From a virus: a DNA stretch of 54,940 nt. The notes beneath the pieces are model-generated. The model saw only the letters and a list, made by a program, of their open reading frames with translations, was not told where the DNA came from and made no database searches. Of this stretch, positions 7,677 to 14,935 are shown in pieces (within the stretch, counting starts at the first letter, position 1; the number at the start of each line of letters is the position of its first letter). The stretch lies in IMG/VR virus record IMGVR_UViG_3300037264_005663, positions 1 through 54,940 of that record; one strand, 5' to 3'. Position numbers and translations under genes: made by a program.

Positions 7677-7804
7677 TTCCTGGTGTCTTCGAGTGGTCGA
7701 TCTGGAAGCTGATCTGCGTGGCGATCGGACTCATCATCGGTGTGCGCCTCGGGGATCATCTCCATGATCTCGAACAGGGCATGATTCGCCGTGGGTGGTG
7801 GTGA
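7673..7804 (+). CDS. Tiny membrane protein 1 of 4
   Basis: A 43-residue protein coupled to the preceding gene by ATGA. It contains one hydrophobic helix (WKLICVAIGLIIGVRLG) and a short charged C-terminus (MIRRGWW). First of four consecutive single-helix proteins. Function unknown. Confidence 0.6.
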   Translation: MIPGVFEWSIWKLICVAIGLIIGVRLGDHLHDLEQGMIRRGWW

Positions 7805-7806
7805 GA

Positions 7807-7926
7807 ATGAAACGATACCTAGTGGTTCGAATCATCCTCGCTGTCGTCGTGGTCGGATTGCTGTTCCTCGTTTACCGCATCAATCCGGATGCCCTGAACC
7901 TTTTCTGGGCGTGCGAAGCTCGATGA
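7807..7926 (+). CDS. Tiny membrane protein 2 of 4
   Basis: A 39-residue protein: a basic start (MKRYLVVR) then a hydrophobic helix (IILAVVVVGLLFLVYRI). It begins 2 bases after the previous stop and its own stop overlaps the next ATG. Could be a membrane anchor or signal-like peptide; role unknown. Confidence 0.6.
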   Translation: MKRYLVVRIILAVVVVGLLFLVYRINPDALNLFWACEAR

Positions 7927-8015
7927 AGGCGGCGTTGGTCTATCTGGTCGGCGCCGCAGTCGGAGCAGCGGTGTCCCTCACCCTGCTCATTCGCATCGGT
8001 CTCTTGCCTTGGTGA
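7923..8015 (+). CDS. Tiny membrane protein 3 of 4
   Basis: A 30-residue peptide, nearly all one transmembrane helix (ALVYLVGAAVGAAVSLTLLI), starting at an ATGA overlap with the preceding gene. The GxxxG-like small-residue pattern (GAAVGAAVS) favours helix-helix packing. Function unknown. Confidence 0.55.
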   Translation: MKAALVYLVGAAVGAAVSLTLLIRIGLLPW

Positions 8016-8030
8016 GGGAGGTGGTCATCG

Positions 8031-8105
8031 TTGGACTCGAGTCTCCTTCCTGTGATTTGCGGCGTGGTGGTCGCCGTGATCGACATTTTCTGGTGGATTC
8101 GGTAG
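8031..8105 (+). CDS. Tiny membrane protein 4 of 4
   Basis: A 24-residue peptide with a probable TTG start at 8031, after GGGAGG. It is mostly hydrophobic (LLPVICGVVVAVIDIFWW). A further 21-residue hydrophobic frame at 8113-8178 lacks a ribosome site and is not called. Confidence 0.45.
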   Translation: MDSSLLPVICGVVVAVIDIFWWIR

Positions 8106-8192
8106 ATCCACCATGACTCTTCGCCCCGCCTTCCTCGGTGCGCTCATCTTCGCATGCACGATGTCGAGTCGGGCGTGATCGAGGCGGCGGGG

Positions 8193-8270
8193 CGTTTCTC
8201 CCCTCTCATCGTAGCGGTGCATCGTGACGGTTGTGCTTATCGGTGCGCGAGCGGTGAGAGGGGAGAAGCG
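8193..8270 (+). other. Long hairpin in leader of membrane-protein gene
   Basis: Bases 8193-8211 pair with 8252-8270, giving a ~19-bp stem with two G-U pairs and a perfect TCTCCCCTCTCA / TGAGAGGGGAGA core. The 40-base loop holds a smaller inverted repeat. There is no T-tract, so it is not a classical terminator. It lies 33 bases before the GTG of the next gene and may control its expression or protect the transcript. Confidence 0.6.
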
Positions 8271-8302
8271 GCGGTAGTAGAGCCAATAACAAGGAGGGTG
8301 CG

Positions 8303-8722
8303 GTGAGCCAATCAGGGATTTATCCCGATGAAACACGGTACGCGAAGCGATGGGTTGTATGGCTCGCGGTGTTCGTGATGATCGCCAGCGCGGCGGGGTG
8401 GGCGATCTCGCATGTAGGGCGCGCTGGTGACAAGGTAGTAGGCGAAGCGTTCATCAACTACGAGCAGTTTCAGGAAATCTACAACACATGCCAGAAGATC
8501 AACGCCGACCTCGGAGCGATCCGATCGGCCGATTCCACTGATCCCATGTTCTCGCAGTTCAGTCAGGGCGCGATGGTGCTGGCAAAACAGCAACAGCTCA
8601 CGCGATGGGTCGAGGAGTACAACGCCAAGTCGAAGATGTGGCACCGCGCGATGTGGAAGTCCGACGCTCTCCCGTACCAATTGAGCGTTGAGCAGTTCAG
8701 CAACTACGGAGGTTCACGATGA
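8303..8722 (+). CDS. Membrane-anchored protein of unknown function
   Basis: GTG start at 8303 after AAGGAGG. The 139-residue protein has one transmembrane helix near residues 14-32 (WVVWLAVFVMIASAAGWAI) and then a ~105-residue soluble helical domain, probably periplasmic. It is coupled by ATGA to a lipoprotein gene. The pair resembles envelope or superinfection-exclusion modules, but that is only a guess. Confidence 0.65.
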   Translation: MSQSGIYPDETRYAKRWVVWLAVFVMIASAAGWAISHVGRAGDKVVGEAFINYEQFQEIYNTCQKINADLGAIRSADSTDPMFSQFSQGAMVLAKQQQLTRWVEEYNAKSKMWHRAMWKSDALPYQLSVEQFSNYGGSR

Positions 8723-9297
8723 AGGCGAGATGGTTCCTTGCGCTGCCAGTGGCGGCGCTGCTCATGGGGGCAGCGGAGACTGGCTGTGATGGGCGGCCGC
8801 GCAACACGACGGCCCTGGACGAGCAGGCACGAACCGAAGTGAACCAGCGCGGCCTACTCCAGTCACAACCGCCGCCGCAGCTCACATGGTCCCTGGAGCG
8901 CGACAACCTCATCAAGAGGTTCAAACTCCAGAACGACCGGGCAATCTCGTTCTATATGTACCTGTTCATCGAAGGTTGCCCGGACCCCATCGGCTACTAC
9001 CAGATCAACAAGGTGTCGTCCGTCAACTCACAGCTCACGAATCCCGAGCAGATCCTTGATCGTGGGTCGCAAGCAGTTATTGCGATTGCTTCCCCCGCTG
9101 AGGACGGGAGTTACGGAACCAACGGAGACGGCGTGTTCGGGTTCACACCGGAAGATGTCTATATCGAACACAACATGCATTACCTCGTCGCCACGATCCC
9201 ACTTCAGTTCGCGCGGCCGGTGATTCGTCTGGCGATCATCAACACCGAAGAGGCGCGCCATCTGGTTGCGGCCAGCAAGAAGGCGATGGCAGAGTAA
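8719..9297 (+). CDS. Putative lipoprotein
   Basis: The 192-residue protein starts with a signal sequence (MKARWFLALPVAALLMG) and a cysteine at residue ~23 (AAETGC), a weak lipobox. The mature part has a beta-rich domain with DGVFGFTPEDVYIEHN and YLVATIPLQF. It overlaps the upstream membrane-protein gene by ATGA. The likely location is an envelope face. No family recognised. Confidence 0.65.
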   Translation: MKARWFLALPVAALLMGAAETGCDGRPRNTTALDEQARTEVNQRGLLQSQPPPQLTWSLERDNLIKRFKLQNDRAISFYMYLFIEGCPDPIGYYQINKVSSVNSQLTNPEQILDRGSQAVIAIASPAEDGSYGTNGDGVFGFTPEDVYIEHNMHYLVATIPLQFARPVIRLAIINTEEARHLVAASKKAMAE

Positions 9298-9304
9298 CCC
9301 ACAA

Positions 9305-9387
9305 CCCCCGGCGCAGTCGGTCGGCGAGGCTCTAGCGTGAGCGCTGGTTCACGCGGTCTCCCGTCAACCGGCCGACGCGCGCGGGGG
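9305..9387 (+). ncRNA. Structured leader before RNA ligase gene
   Basis: Outer stem CCCCCG (9305-9310) pairs with CGGGGG (9382-9387). A second stem, GTCGGTCGG (9316-9324) with CCGGCCGAC (9368-9376), has one G-U pair. An inner hairpin pairs GCGTGA (9335-9340) with TCACGC (9349-9354), and competing pairings exist (AGCG/CGCT at 9334/9342). The nested fold ends just before the ribosome site of the ligase gene, so it could be a cis-regulator or a processed RNA. It matches no riboswitch I know. Confidence 0.5.
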
Positions 9388-9401
9388 GAGAGGAGGAGAA
9401 C

Positions 9402-10004
9402 GTGAGAAAGATTCCGACTCTGTTTGTTCGTGACCCTTCGAACATGAAGCGCGTGACGCGTGACGTGACGCCGGGCTGTGAATGGGTGCTCGCTGGTGAA
9501 GGACGGGCCACGCGCAAGATTGACGGGACCGCGTGCATGGTACGAGATCGCGTGCTCTACAAGCGGTACGACGCGAAGAAGGGCCGAACTCCTCCGCAGG
9601 GATTCGAGCCCGCGCAGCCGGAGCCCGACCCGATTACGGGCCATTGGCCGGGCTGGCTCGCCGTGGGAGACGGCCCTGACGATCAGTACCACCAGGAAGC
9701 CCTGGCGAACGCTACCGATCTGTCGGATGGCACCTATGAGATGGTGGGGCCAAAGGTGCAAGGCAACCCGGAAGGGTACGAGGCGCACGAACTAATCCCA
9801 CACGGCGCGGATGAGATCCGCGATGTTGATCCTCGCTCCTACGATGCGCTGGCAGAATTCTTCTCTACGAACGCTATCGAGGGAATCGTTTGGTGGCACG
9901 AGGACGGGCGCATGGCGAAGGTGAAGCGCAGGGACTTCGGATTCGAGTGGCCGATCGCGCGAGACGACCGCGCTCCACGTCGTGTGTCACGGTGGGCGAA
10001 GTGA
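9402..10004 (+). CDS. ATP-dependent RNA ligase (nucleotidyltransferase superfamily)
   Basis: The 200-residue protein shows the ligase motifs in order: KIDG (39-42, Lys39 as the AMP-accepting lysine), YEMVGPKVQG (112-121, motif III-like), EGIVW (160-164, motif IV) and KVKR (173-176, motif V). It is small and lacks a clear C-terminal domain, like the DUF5565/RNA-ligase-1-type proteins of phages. These repair nicked RNA, often tRNA cut by host defences. The GTG start at 9402 follows GGAGGAG. DNA ligase activity is less likely because no OB domain is seen. Confidence 0.8.
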   Translation: MRKIPTLFVRDPSNMKRVTRDVTPGCEWVLAGEGRATRKIDGTACMVRDRVLYKRYDAKKGRTPPQGFEPAQPEPDPITGHWPGWLAVGDGPDDQYHQEALANATDLSDGTYEMVGPKVQGNPEGYEAHELIPHGADEIRDVDPRSYDALAEFFSTNAIEGIVWWHEDGRMAKVKRRDFGFEWPIARDDRAPRRVSRWAK

Positions 10005-10267
10005 CCGCCCCCGCGCCCTTGCCCTCGTGGCCGGAGGCGGCGCTGCGGGAGATCAATAAGGCTCGCCGGTTCTGGGATCTGGACGACGCGGATACGATCC
10101 TGCGCGACGTTGACCGCATCCTCGCGAAGCACGGCGTGAGCCTGGGGGCTAAGCCGGTGCTGCCGCCTGTGAGTCACGATGATGCTGCCTATCACAATGG
10201 GGGCCAAACCTATCGCGACATGCTCGTGGCGCAAGGCATCGGGCGGCTTCCCGAGGAGGAGCGATGA
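10001..10267 (+). CDS. Unknown small helical protein
   Basis: GTG start at 10001 overlapping the ligase stop. The 88-residue product is helical (EAALREINKARRFWDLDDADTILRDVDRIL), ending in a segment with YHNGGQTYRDMLVAQGIG. It overlaps the next gene by ATGA. No function assigned. Confidence 0.6.
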   Translation: MTAPAPLPSWPEAALREINKARRFWDLDDADTILRDVDRILAKHGVSLGAKPVLPPVSHDDAAYHNGGQTYRDMLVAQGIGRLPEEER

Positions 10268-11100
10268 GCGAGAAGGCGCAGCATCTTGGCGCGCACATCC
10301 GTCAGTTCGGACACATTACGCCCGCTGGTATCGAGCCGCTTGCGGCAATGGCCGATACTCTCGAATCCTCTCTTGCCGAGGTGACGCGCCAGCGCGACCA
10401 GTGGATGGAGGAGGCCGACAAGGACACGGCGGAACTGGAGCGGCTCGACGCGGCGCTGACCGAGTCCCGCCGCATGTGCGATACGGGAAGCGCCGAAATG
10501 GACAAGGCCGTAGCGCAATTGAACCTACTGCTTCAACAGCGCGACGCCGCCCGCGCGGAACTCGCGGCGGCGCGAGAGCAGACCGCAAGAGACGGAGAAG
10601 CTACCCGCGAACTGCACGCAGAATGTGCCCGCCTCTACGAGCATCTACACGCCCTCACCGACGCCCCCGCGCCTGCGATGTGCTGCGAGCATTGTCATGT
10701 ACCGCCTGCTCCATCGTGTCCCACGTTCGAGGCGGGAATGAACGGGCGCTGTGTGTACTGCGACCATGCGGAGCAATGCCACCCAGGGCCGAATCTCTCC
10801 GGGCCTCTGGGAGATGCAACGGAATTGGTCATGCTCTGCCTCACCTGCGGCGCGCCCGTCGTGTCCGCGCCTCATCCGTGCGGCGGTGTGCCCGGTGGCC
10901 CGGAGTGCCCGCAGACCTGGGTGAAGGCGAGCGAGGAGCGGGTGCGGGCGCTGGAGGCGAAGCGTCAAGGGCTTGCTGATGATGCTCTAGCAATCCTTCC
11001 GCACGTGACGATGTTTGATCGTTATGAACACAGGCTCGAAGCGGATCGTGTGCTGGCCGCTCTAGCCGCCCTAACCGCCCTGGACCGCGCCGATGGGTGA
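10264..11100 (+). CDS. Coiled-coil protein with Cys-rich centre
   Basis: The 278-residue protein has a long coiled coil (residues ~20-135, Glu/Arg/Ala-rich). A central Cys/His-rich block follows (~139-220), with CCEHCHVPPAPSC, CVYCDHAEQCH, CLTCGAPV and PHPCGGVPGGPEC, likely one or more zinc ribbons. A C-terminal helix ends it. No enzyme motif is visible; it may be a scaffold or nucleic-acid-binding factor. ATG at 10264 overlaps the previous stop. Confidence 0.6.
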   Translation: MSEKAQHLGAHIRQFGHITPAGIEPLAAMADTLESSLAEVTRQRDQWMEEADKDTAELERLDAALTESRRMCDTGSAEMDKAVAQLNLLLQQRDAARAELAAAREQTARDGEATRELHAECARLYEHLHALTDAPAPAMCCEHCHVPPAPSCPTFEAGMNGRCVYCDHAEQCHPGPNLSGPLGDATELVMLCLTCGAPVVSAPHPCGGVPGGPECPQTWVKASEERVRALEAKRQGLADDALAILPHVTMFDRYEHRLEADRVLAALAALTALDRADG

Positions 11101-11464
11101 GCGCGTGACCCGCGAGCGGATCGAGGAGTGGAAGGCGCTGGCGGACAAGGCTACGCCGGGGCCGTGGACGTTCGGAGTCTACAAGAGGCATGAGCCCCGC
11201 CAAGGATCGCTGGTAGCGGCCGTGGCACCGGGGCATCAGATTCTCGCAGGCAGCGGCGGGGCCACCTATCCAGCGAATGATGGTGAACTTGTCGCCGCCT
11301 CCCGCACGGCGCTCCCCGCGATGGCGCGCGAGATCGAGCGGCTGAACGAGGCGATGGAGAAGGCGCTTCCATTGCTGGCCGGTGCGGATAGCCGCCCGGT
11401 CGAACGTGCGGCGGCGATTCTCCGCTCCGCCCTCACACCTGCGACGGAGGACCCCGATGCATGA
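11093..11464 (+). CDS. Ead/Ea22-like phage protein
   Basis: A 123-residue protein with the typical Ead/Ea22-like layout: an N-terminal helix, WKALADKATPGPWTFG, then NDGELVAASRTALPAMAREIERL. This accessory family is common in temperate and virulent phages, and its molecular function is unknown. It overlaps both neighbours and belongs to the run of small genes from 10 to 12.8 kb. Confidence 0.7.
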   Translation: MGERVTRERIEEWKALADKATPGPWTFGVYKRHEPRQGSLVAAVAPGHQILAGSGGATYPANDGELVAASRTALPAMAREIERLNEAMEKALPLLAGADSRPVERAAAILRSALTPATEDPDA

Positions 11465-11699
11465 CGTTTCGTTTGTAGATGGACCGTACGACGGAGTGCG
11501 CGTTGTTGCGCGGTTCGCGGCTATTCCTTCGCACGTTGCGGTGATTACGGACCCGCCAGGTCGCCGCGAGCGGTGGTTCCTGGTTCTTGACGACAGCGAC
11601 AGCACGGCCACCGAAGGCGCGATTTACGATATGGAGGACTTTACACACGAGCGCGCTGTTTTCAAGTTCGCAAGGATGGCCCACGATGCGGCTGACTAA
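11457..11699 (+). CDS. Small GGPxDG-family protein (variant DGPYDG)
   Basis: An 80-residue protein beginning with VSFVDGPYDGVRVVARF, related in pattern to proteins encoded at 5097 and 16185. The rest is predicted beta-rich. The ATG at 11457 follows GGAGG and overlaps the previous gene. Confidence 0.65.
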   Translation: MHDVSFVDGPYDGVRVVARFAAIPSHVAVITDPPGRRERWFLVLDDSDSTATEGAIYDMEDFTHERAVFKFARMAHDAAD

Positions 11700-11934
11700 G
11701 GCGGAACTGGTGGCGCTCGCGGACATTTTAGCGCCACCGCCATCCACACTGTCCCCGGCCGAAAGCACACTAAGTGTCTTGGGGAATCTTCTCCGATGTG
11801 TGCTTCATGGTGGGCGCGGTATAGGCGAATCCAAAGGACTACTTAGGGAAGCGATGGGCCCTGATTGGAAAACTGACAAACCGGCAGACATCGCGGCTCG
11901 TCTCCGCGCCGCCGCCGAGCGCAGGGAGGAGTGA
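11686..11934 (+). CDS. Unknown helical protein
   Basis: An 82-residue protein starting at ATG 11686 within the previous gene's end. It is mostly helical and ends in RLRAAAERREE. That end is encoded by the 19-bp sequence also found at 12073-12091, which serves as ribosome site for the following gene. Confidence 0.55.
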   Translation: MRLTKAELVALADILAPPPSTLSPAESTLSVLGNLLRCVLHGGRGIGESKGLLREAMGPDWKTDKPADIAARLRAAAERREE

Positions 11935-11936
11935 CG

Positions 11937-12101
11937 ATGTTCACGGAACAGGCGTGGTGGTCAGGCGTCTGCGCGGGCGCTGTTATCGGGTTTCTCGTGC
12001 GCGCTATCATGGCCGCGAGAGACGACGAGAAGTTGGTGGAGATCGTAGAAGAAATGCGCGCGGTTCTACATTCCGCCGAGCGCAGGGAGGACGCGCCGTG
12101 A
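11937..12101 (+). CDS. Small membrane protein
   Basis: A 54-residue protein starting 2 bases after the previous stop. It has one hydrophobic helix (WWSGVCAGAVIGFLVRAIM) followed by a charged helix ending SAERREDAP. Its stop overlaps the next GTG start. Function unknown. Confidence 0.55.
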   Translation: MFTEQAWWSGVCAGAVIGFLVRAIMAARDDEKLVEIVEEMRAVLHSAERREDAP

Positions 12102-12358
12102 AGTACCGCAAGAAGCCCGTCGTGATTGAGGCGGTACTGTGGACGGGAGGCCGCGAGTGTTTCGGCGGAACGATTCGACCGTTCTGCGACAAGGCGATAT
12201 GGCACTACAACCATGACACCCTTGCAATTGAAACCACCGAAGGCATCATGACCGTGCAACCTGGAGACTGGATCATTCGAGGCGTGAAGGGTGAATACTA
12301 CCCCTGCAAACCTGACATTTTCGACGCGACGTACGAAAAGGTGGAGGACGCGCCGTGA
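12098..12358 (+). CDS. Conserved phage protein with PGDWIIRGVKGEYYPCKPDIF motif
   Basis: An 86-residue protein matching a very common phage family: N-terminal YRKKPVVIEAVLW, then GIMTVQPGDWIIRGVKGE and YYPCKPDIFDATYEKV. Function unknown despite wide distribution. The GTG start at 12098 lies in the junction sequence GGAGGACGCGCCGTGAAG, which is repeated at the next gene. Confidence 0.8.
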   Translation: MKYRKKPVVIEAVLWTGGRECFGGTIRPFCDKAIWHYNHDTLAIETTEGIMTVQPGDWIIRGVKGEYYPCKPDIFDATYEKVEDAP

Positions 12359-12594
12359 AGCGGGTCAAGGTGAGCTCCCCCATGCCCCTGATCCGCGCGC
12401 TGTGGGAGCGAGTGAGGGCGGGGAGGTGCCGTCACGAGTGGCGGGCATTCTGCGACTACTACCCGACACGCATTGATTGGTGCACGCGATGCAAGGATAA
12501 GCGGTGGTGGGACTACGAGACGCTCCGTTGGATCAAAGGCACGCCGGGATTCCCGATGAACGCCGCCCAGCGCGCGGCACGGGAGACGCGGTAA
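12355..12594 (+). CDS. Small zinc-finger-like protein
   Basis: A 79-residue protein with GRCRHEWRAFCDYY and WCTRCKDKRWW, a CxH...C...CxxC pattern suggesting a zinc-binding fold like small phage DUF1660-type proteins. GTG start at 12355, in the duplicated junction sequence. Role unknown. Confidence 0.6.
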   Translation: MKRVKVSSPMPLIRALWERVRAGRCRHEWRAFCDYYPTRIDWCTRCKDKRWWDYETLRWIKGTPGFPMNAAQRAARETR

Positions 12595-12794
12595 TGGCCG
12601 CATGCGGTTCATATCCACGCACTGCTACTGTGTTGCGTGCTGCGATGGACGCGGCGGTGCGCAGGGAGATCACGCTGGCGTTGGCCCGTTACGCAGGGAG
12701 TATGAGCGAAGCCGCTCGGTATCTAGGAGTAACGAGGCCGGGATTATATGGAATGATGGCGCGGCTCGGGATGAGCAAAGATACCAACATCTGA
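12594..12794 (+). CDS. Fis-type helix-turn-helix protein
   Basis: The 66-residue protein has a Fis/NtrC C-terminal-type HTH at residues ~26-60: ITLALARYAGSMSEAARYLG followed by VTRPGLYGMMARLGM. This HTH_8 domain is the DNA-binding part of sigma-54 enhancer-binding proteins, but here it stands alone without an AAA+ domain. It could bind palindromic sites, and the tandem palindromes of the 47-52.6 kb regulon are natural candidates. That link is inferred. TAATG overlap with the previous gene. Confidence 0.7.
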   Translation: MAACGSYPRTATVLRAAMDAAVRREITLALARYAGSMSEAARYLGVTRPGLYGMMARLGMSKDTNI

Positions 12795-12844
12795 CGGGTG
12801 AGAGTTCGGGTCGTTACGATCTTTAACCTCGAATTGGAGGACGG

Positions 12845-13978
12845 ATGAAATCGCTGTTTATGTGTGCTGCGATAGTCATAGCCTCGATGGGCAAAGCATC
12901 CGCATCTGATCCATGCCCGGACACAACCATTGTGGGGCTCGTCCCACTCACGGAGATGGTTGGTACGTACGAGGGACAGTCGGGTGGGCTCTATCCGGGG
13001 GGGAGCAACGAGACACCCACAGCGCACCTAGAGGCGGGGCTCGACATCGTTCGCGGTGTCGTGCCGCGCAATGCGGCCGGCTCCCCGGATCAGCTGGGAA
13101 TCGTTGGCGTCCTGCTCATCGGGTTTAGTATGACGTACCAGATGCACATTGCTCTGGCCGACAGTTTCGAGCTCGAGCCGTGGCGCGCGCCGTGGGTCAC
13201 ATTGGTGAACGCCGCGGCGCCGGGCAAGACTGCCGATCTCATCGCAGAGCCGTCCAATCCATATTGGGCACAAGTTCAAGACAGCGTGGAGACGGCCGGG
13301 CTCGACCCCAGACAAATCCAGGTGGTGCTCCTCCAGCAGACCAACTCTTGGCCAACAGAACCGTTCGAAGAGTTCACGGACTCGTTACGTGTGCGCGTTG
13401 AGAGGATTCTTGCTATCACCCGGACGATCTTCCCCAATGCGGCGGTGGCGCACATCTGGGGCAGGGAGTTCGCCGGCTACGCGACTACGGCGCTCAATCC
13501 GGAGCCGTGGGCCTACCAGACGGATTTTGCCATGAGGACGGTCATCGGGGACCAGATAGACGGCGACCCAGCGATGACCTACGGTCCAGGTGGCGTCGTC
13601 CCATGGACCGACCGCGGACCATATCTGTGGGCCAACGGCAACGATCCGCGAGAGATTGACGGATTGGTATGGTTGTGCCGAGATTTCAGTCCAGACGACG
13701 GCACACACTACACCAACAGTGGCTGGCTAAAGGCCGCGAGCCAAGTCATGGAGTTCATCAGAACAAACCCGGTGGCACAGGCGTGGTTCGGAGGCGCGTC
13801 AACGTCCGTGGATGCCGATCCCGATATCGCGTTCGTGGTCGATGTCAATGGGGCCGATGCGCTCCAGGCCGTGGCGTGGTATGATGTGCGAGGGCGCCGG
13901 ATGGAGCGCGCTCCGCGGACCCCGGGAATCTACGTGGGATTCATCAATTCGAAAGCTGCAAAGGTCATCGTGCGGTGA
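12845..13978 (+). CDS. Secreted SGNH-type hydrolase with C-terminal sorting-like tail
   Basis: Residues 1-20 are a signal peptide (cleavage near ASA-SD). The catalytic serine probably lies in IGFSM (Ser95) and the Asp/His pair in DGTH (285-288), as in SGNH/GDSL esterases. Residues ~345-377 (AWYDVRGRRMERAPRTPGIY and a KVIVR end) resemble FlgD-Ig or secretion-sorting tails of bacterial exported proteins. The gene may come from the host. Possible roles are deacetylation or de-esterification of envelope glycans, lysis, or surface remodelling. It has its own ribosome site (GGAGG) after a short intergenic gap. Confidence 0.72.
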   Translation: MKSLFMCAAIVIASMGKASASDPCPDTTIVGLVPLTEMVGTYEGQSGGLYPGGSNETPTAHLEAGLDIVRGVVPRNAAGSPDQLGIVGVLLIGFSMTYQMHIALADSFELEPWRAPWVTLVNAAAPGKTADLIAEPSNPYWAQVQDSVETAGLDPRQIQVVLLQQTNSWPTEPFEEFTDSLRVRVERILAITRTIFPNAAVAHIWGREFAGYATTALNPEPWAYQTDFAMRTVIGDQIDGDPAMTYGPGGVVPWTDRGPYLWANGNDPREIDGLVWLCRDFSPDDGTHYTNSGWLKAASQVMEFIRTNPVAQAWFGGASTSVDADPDIAFVVDVNGADALQAVAWYDVRGRRMERAPRTPGIYVGFINSKAAKVIVR

Positions 13979-14235
13979 GTGTCTGGCCACACAAACGATT
14001 CTGTACGTCATACGGCCGACCGTCCAGCCCGCGGCCAGGAGACGAACCTTACCATGAGTTCTACGAATGGTGGGAAGAAGGCAGGCGCGCGGCTGAAGAC
14101 GAAGAAATCTTTGCCCCGCCCTACAATTGTGCCCCATCCACCAGAGAAATCGGGGCGTGGATCGAAGGCTACCTCTCGGGCGAGAAAAGAGCCGCGACTG
14201 ACGCCTCCCAGGGCCGGCAAGAGGAAACGTCCTGA
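13975..14235 (+). CDS. RMF/CrpP-like small protein
   Basis: The 86-residue protein contains EEGRRAAEDEEIFAPPY and, after ~9 residues, GAWIEGYLSG. This matches the G-x-x-A-A...N/P-P-Y...W-x-x-G-Y pattern of ribosome-modulation-factor/CrpP-like phage proteins. The GTG start at 13975 overlaps the hydrolase stop. Its last 180 bases overlap the next gene in a different frame. If RMF-like, it might act on ribosomes; this is unproven. Confidence 0.55.
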   Translation: MSVWPHKRFCTSYGRPSSPRPGDEPYHEFYEWWEEGRRAAEDEEIFAPPYNCAPSTREIGAWIEGYLSGEKRAATDASQGRQEETS

Positions 14236-14935
14236 TGGTCACTTCCAGGTATCCGGGAGTGAGGAAGAATTCTGGCAGCGGTGTGAGGATGCAGCTGTCC
14301 AATTCGCTCGATTTACGCCCTTGCGCGATATCGCGGCCTCTCTCGGTGTTTCACACGTCATGGCACACAAGTACATCGGCCGCTACCTGTCCACCGCGGC
14401 CAGGTTTTACCGTGCCCCCGAAATCCGACAGCGGATATCGATGCATTTCCGAGAGATTGGGACGCAGGCCATGACGATGTTCTTGGAATTGGACAGGCCT
14501 TCAGCCAAGGCCATCGACCAGGCGAAACGGATGGAACTCAAGCTCCAGTGCCTTGACCGGATGCAGTCGGCCATGGTGCAGGAGGCGAGACTTTTTGGGT
14601 TCGGGACCAAGATCGATATAACGTTGTCGACTGGCACCGGCGAAGTCGGGCGCGACAGCGAGCAGGTGCTCCCGGTCCCAGACGCGGAAACCAGGAGGGT
14701 CTTGCGTGGTCTGGTGCGAATGCAGAGGTCCATCGTCGAGAGCGGGGAACACGTTCCAATTGGCGAAATGAGGAAGTTGGTGGAGGCGACATTCTCGGAG
14801 AAGGGAGGGGTGCATGATGGCCCCCCAGTCGAGGGACCCGCGGACGAGGTTCCTGGTCCTGATGCGGACGCCGATGCCCATCCTGACCGGGAGCTCGATG
14901 GACTCGATGATGATGTGCACCTCCGCGGGGTGTGA
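14054..14935 (+). CDS. Putative small terminase subunit / HTH DNA-binding protein
   Basis: The ~293-residue protein has a basic N-terminus (residues 1-60, overlapping the RMF-like gene), an HTH-like segment (LRDIAASLGVSHVMAHKYIG), a helical region and an acidic C-terminus (DADADAHPDRELDGLDDD). The position ~2 kb before TerL and the HTH suggest the packaging recognition subunit, but small terminases diverge too much to be sure. AGGAG sits 11 bases before the ATG at 14054, which supports the start despite the overlap. Confidence 0.55.
   Translation: MSSTNGGKKAGARLKTKKSLPRPTIVPHPPEKSGRGSKATSRARKEPRLTPPRAGKRKRPDGHFQVSGSEEEFWQRCEDAAVQFARFTPLRDIAASLGVSHVMAHKYIGRYLSTAARFYRAPEIRQRISMHFREIGTQAMTMFLELDRPSAKAIDQAKRMELKLQCLDRMQSAMVQEARLFGFGTKIDITLSTGTGEVGRDSEQVLPVPDAETRRVLRGLVRMQRSIVESGEHVPIGEMRKLVEATFSEKGGVHDGPPVEGPADEVPGPDADADAHPDRELDGLDDDVHLRGV

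Noticed and set aside
7820-7830. GGTTCGAATC, a tRNA T-loop-like sequence
   Set aside because: It lies inside the small membrane-protein gene at 7807 and has no acceptor, D or anticodon stems around it.
8113-8178. 21-residue hydrophobic frame after the tiny membrane proteins
   Set aside because: No convincing ribosome site and too short to judge.
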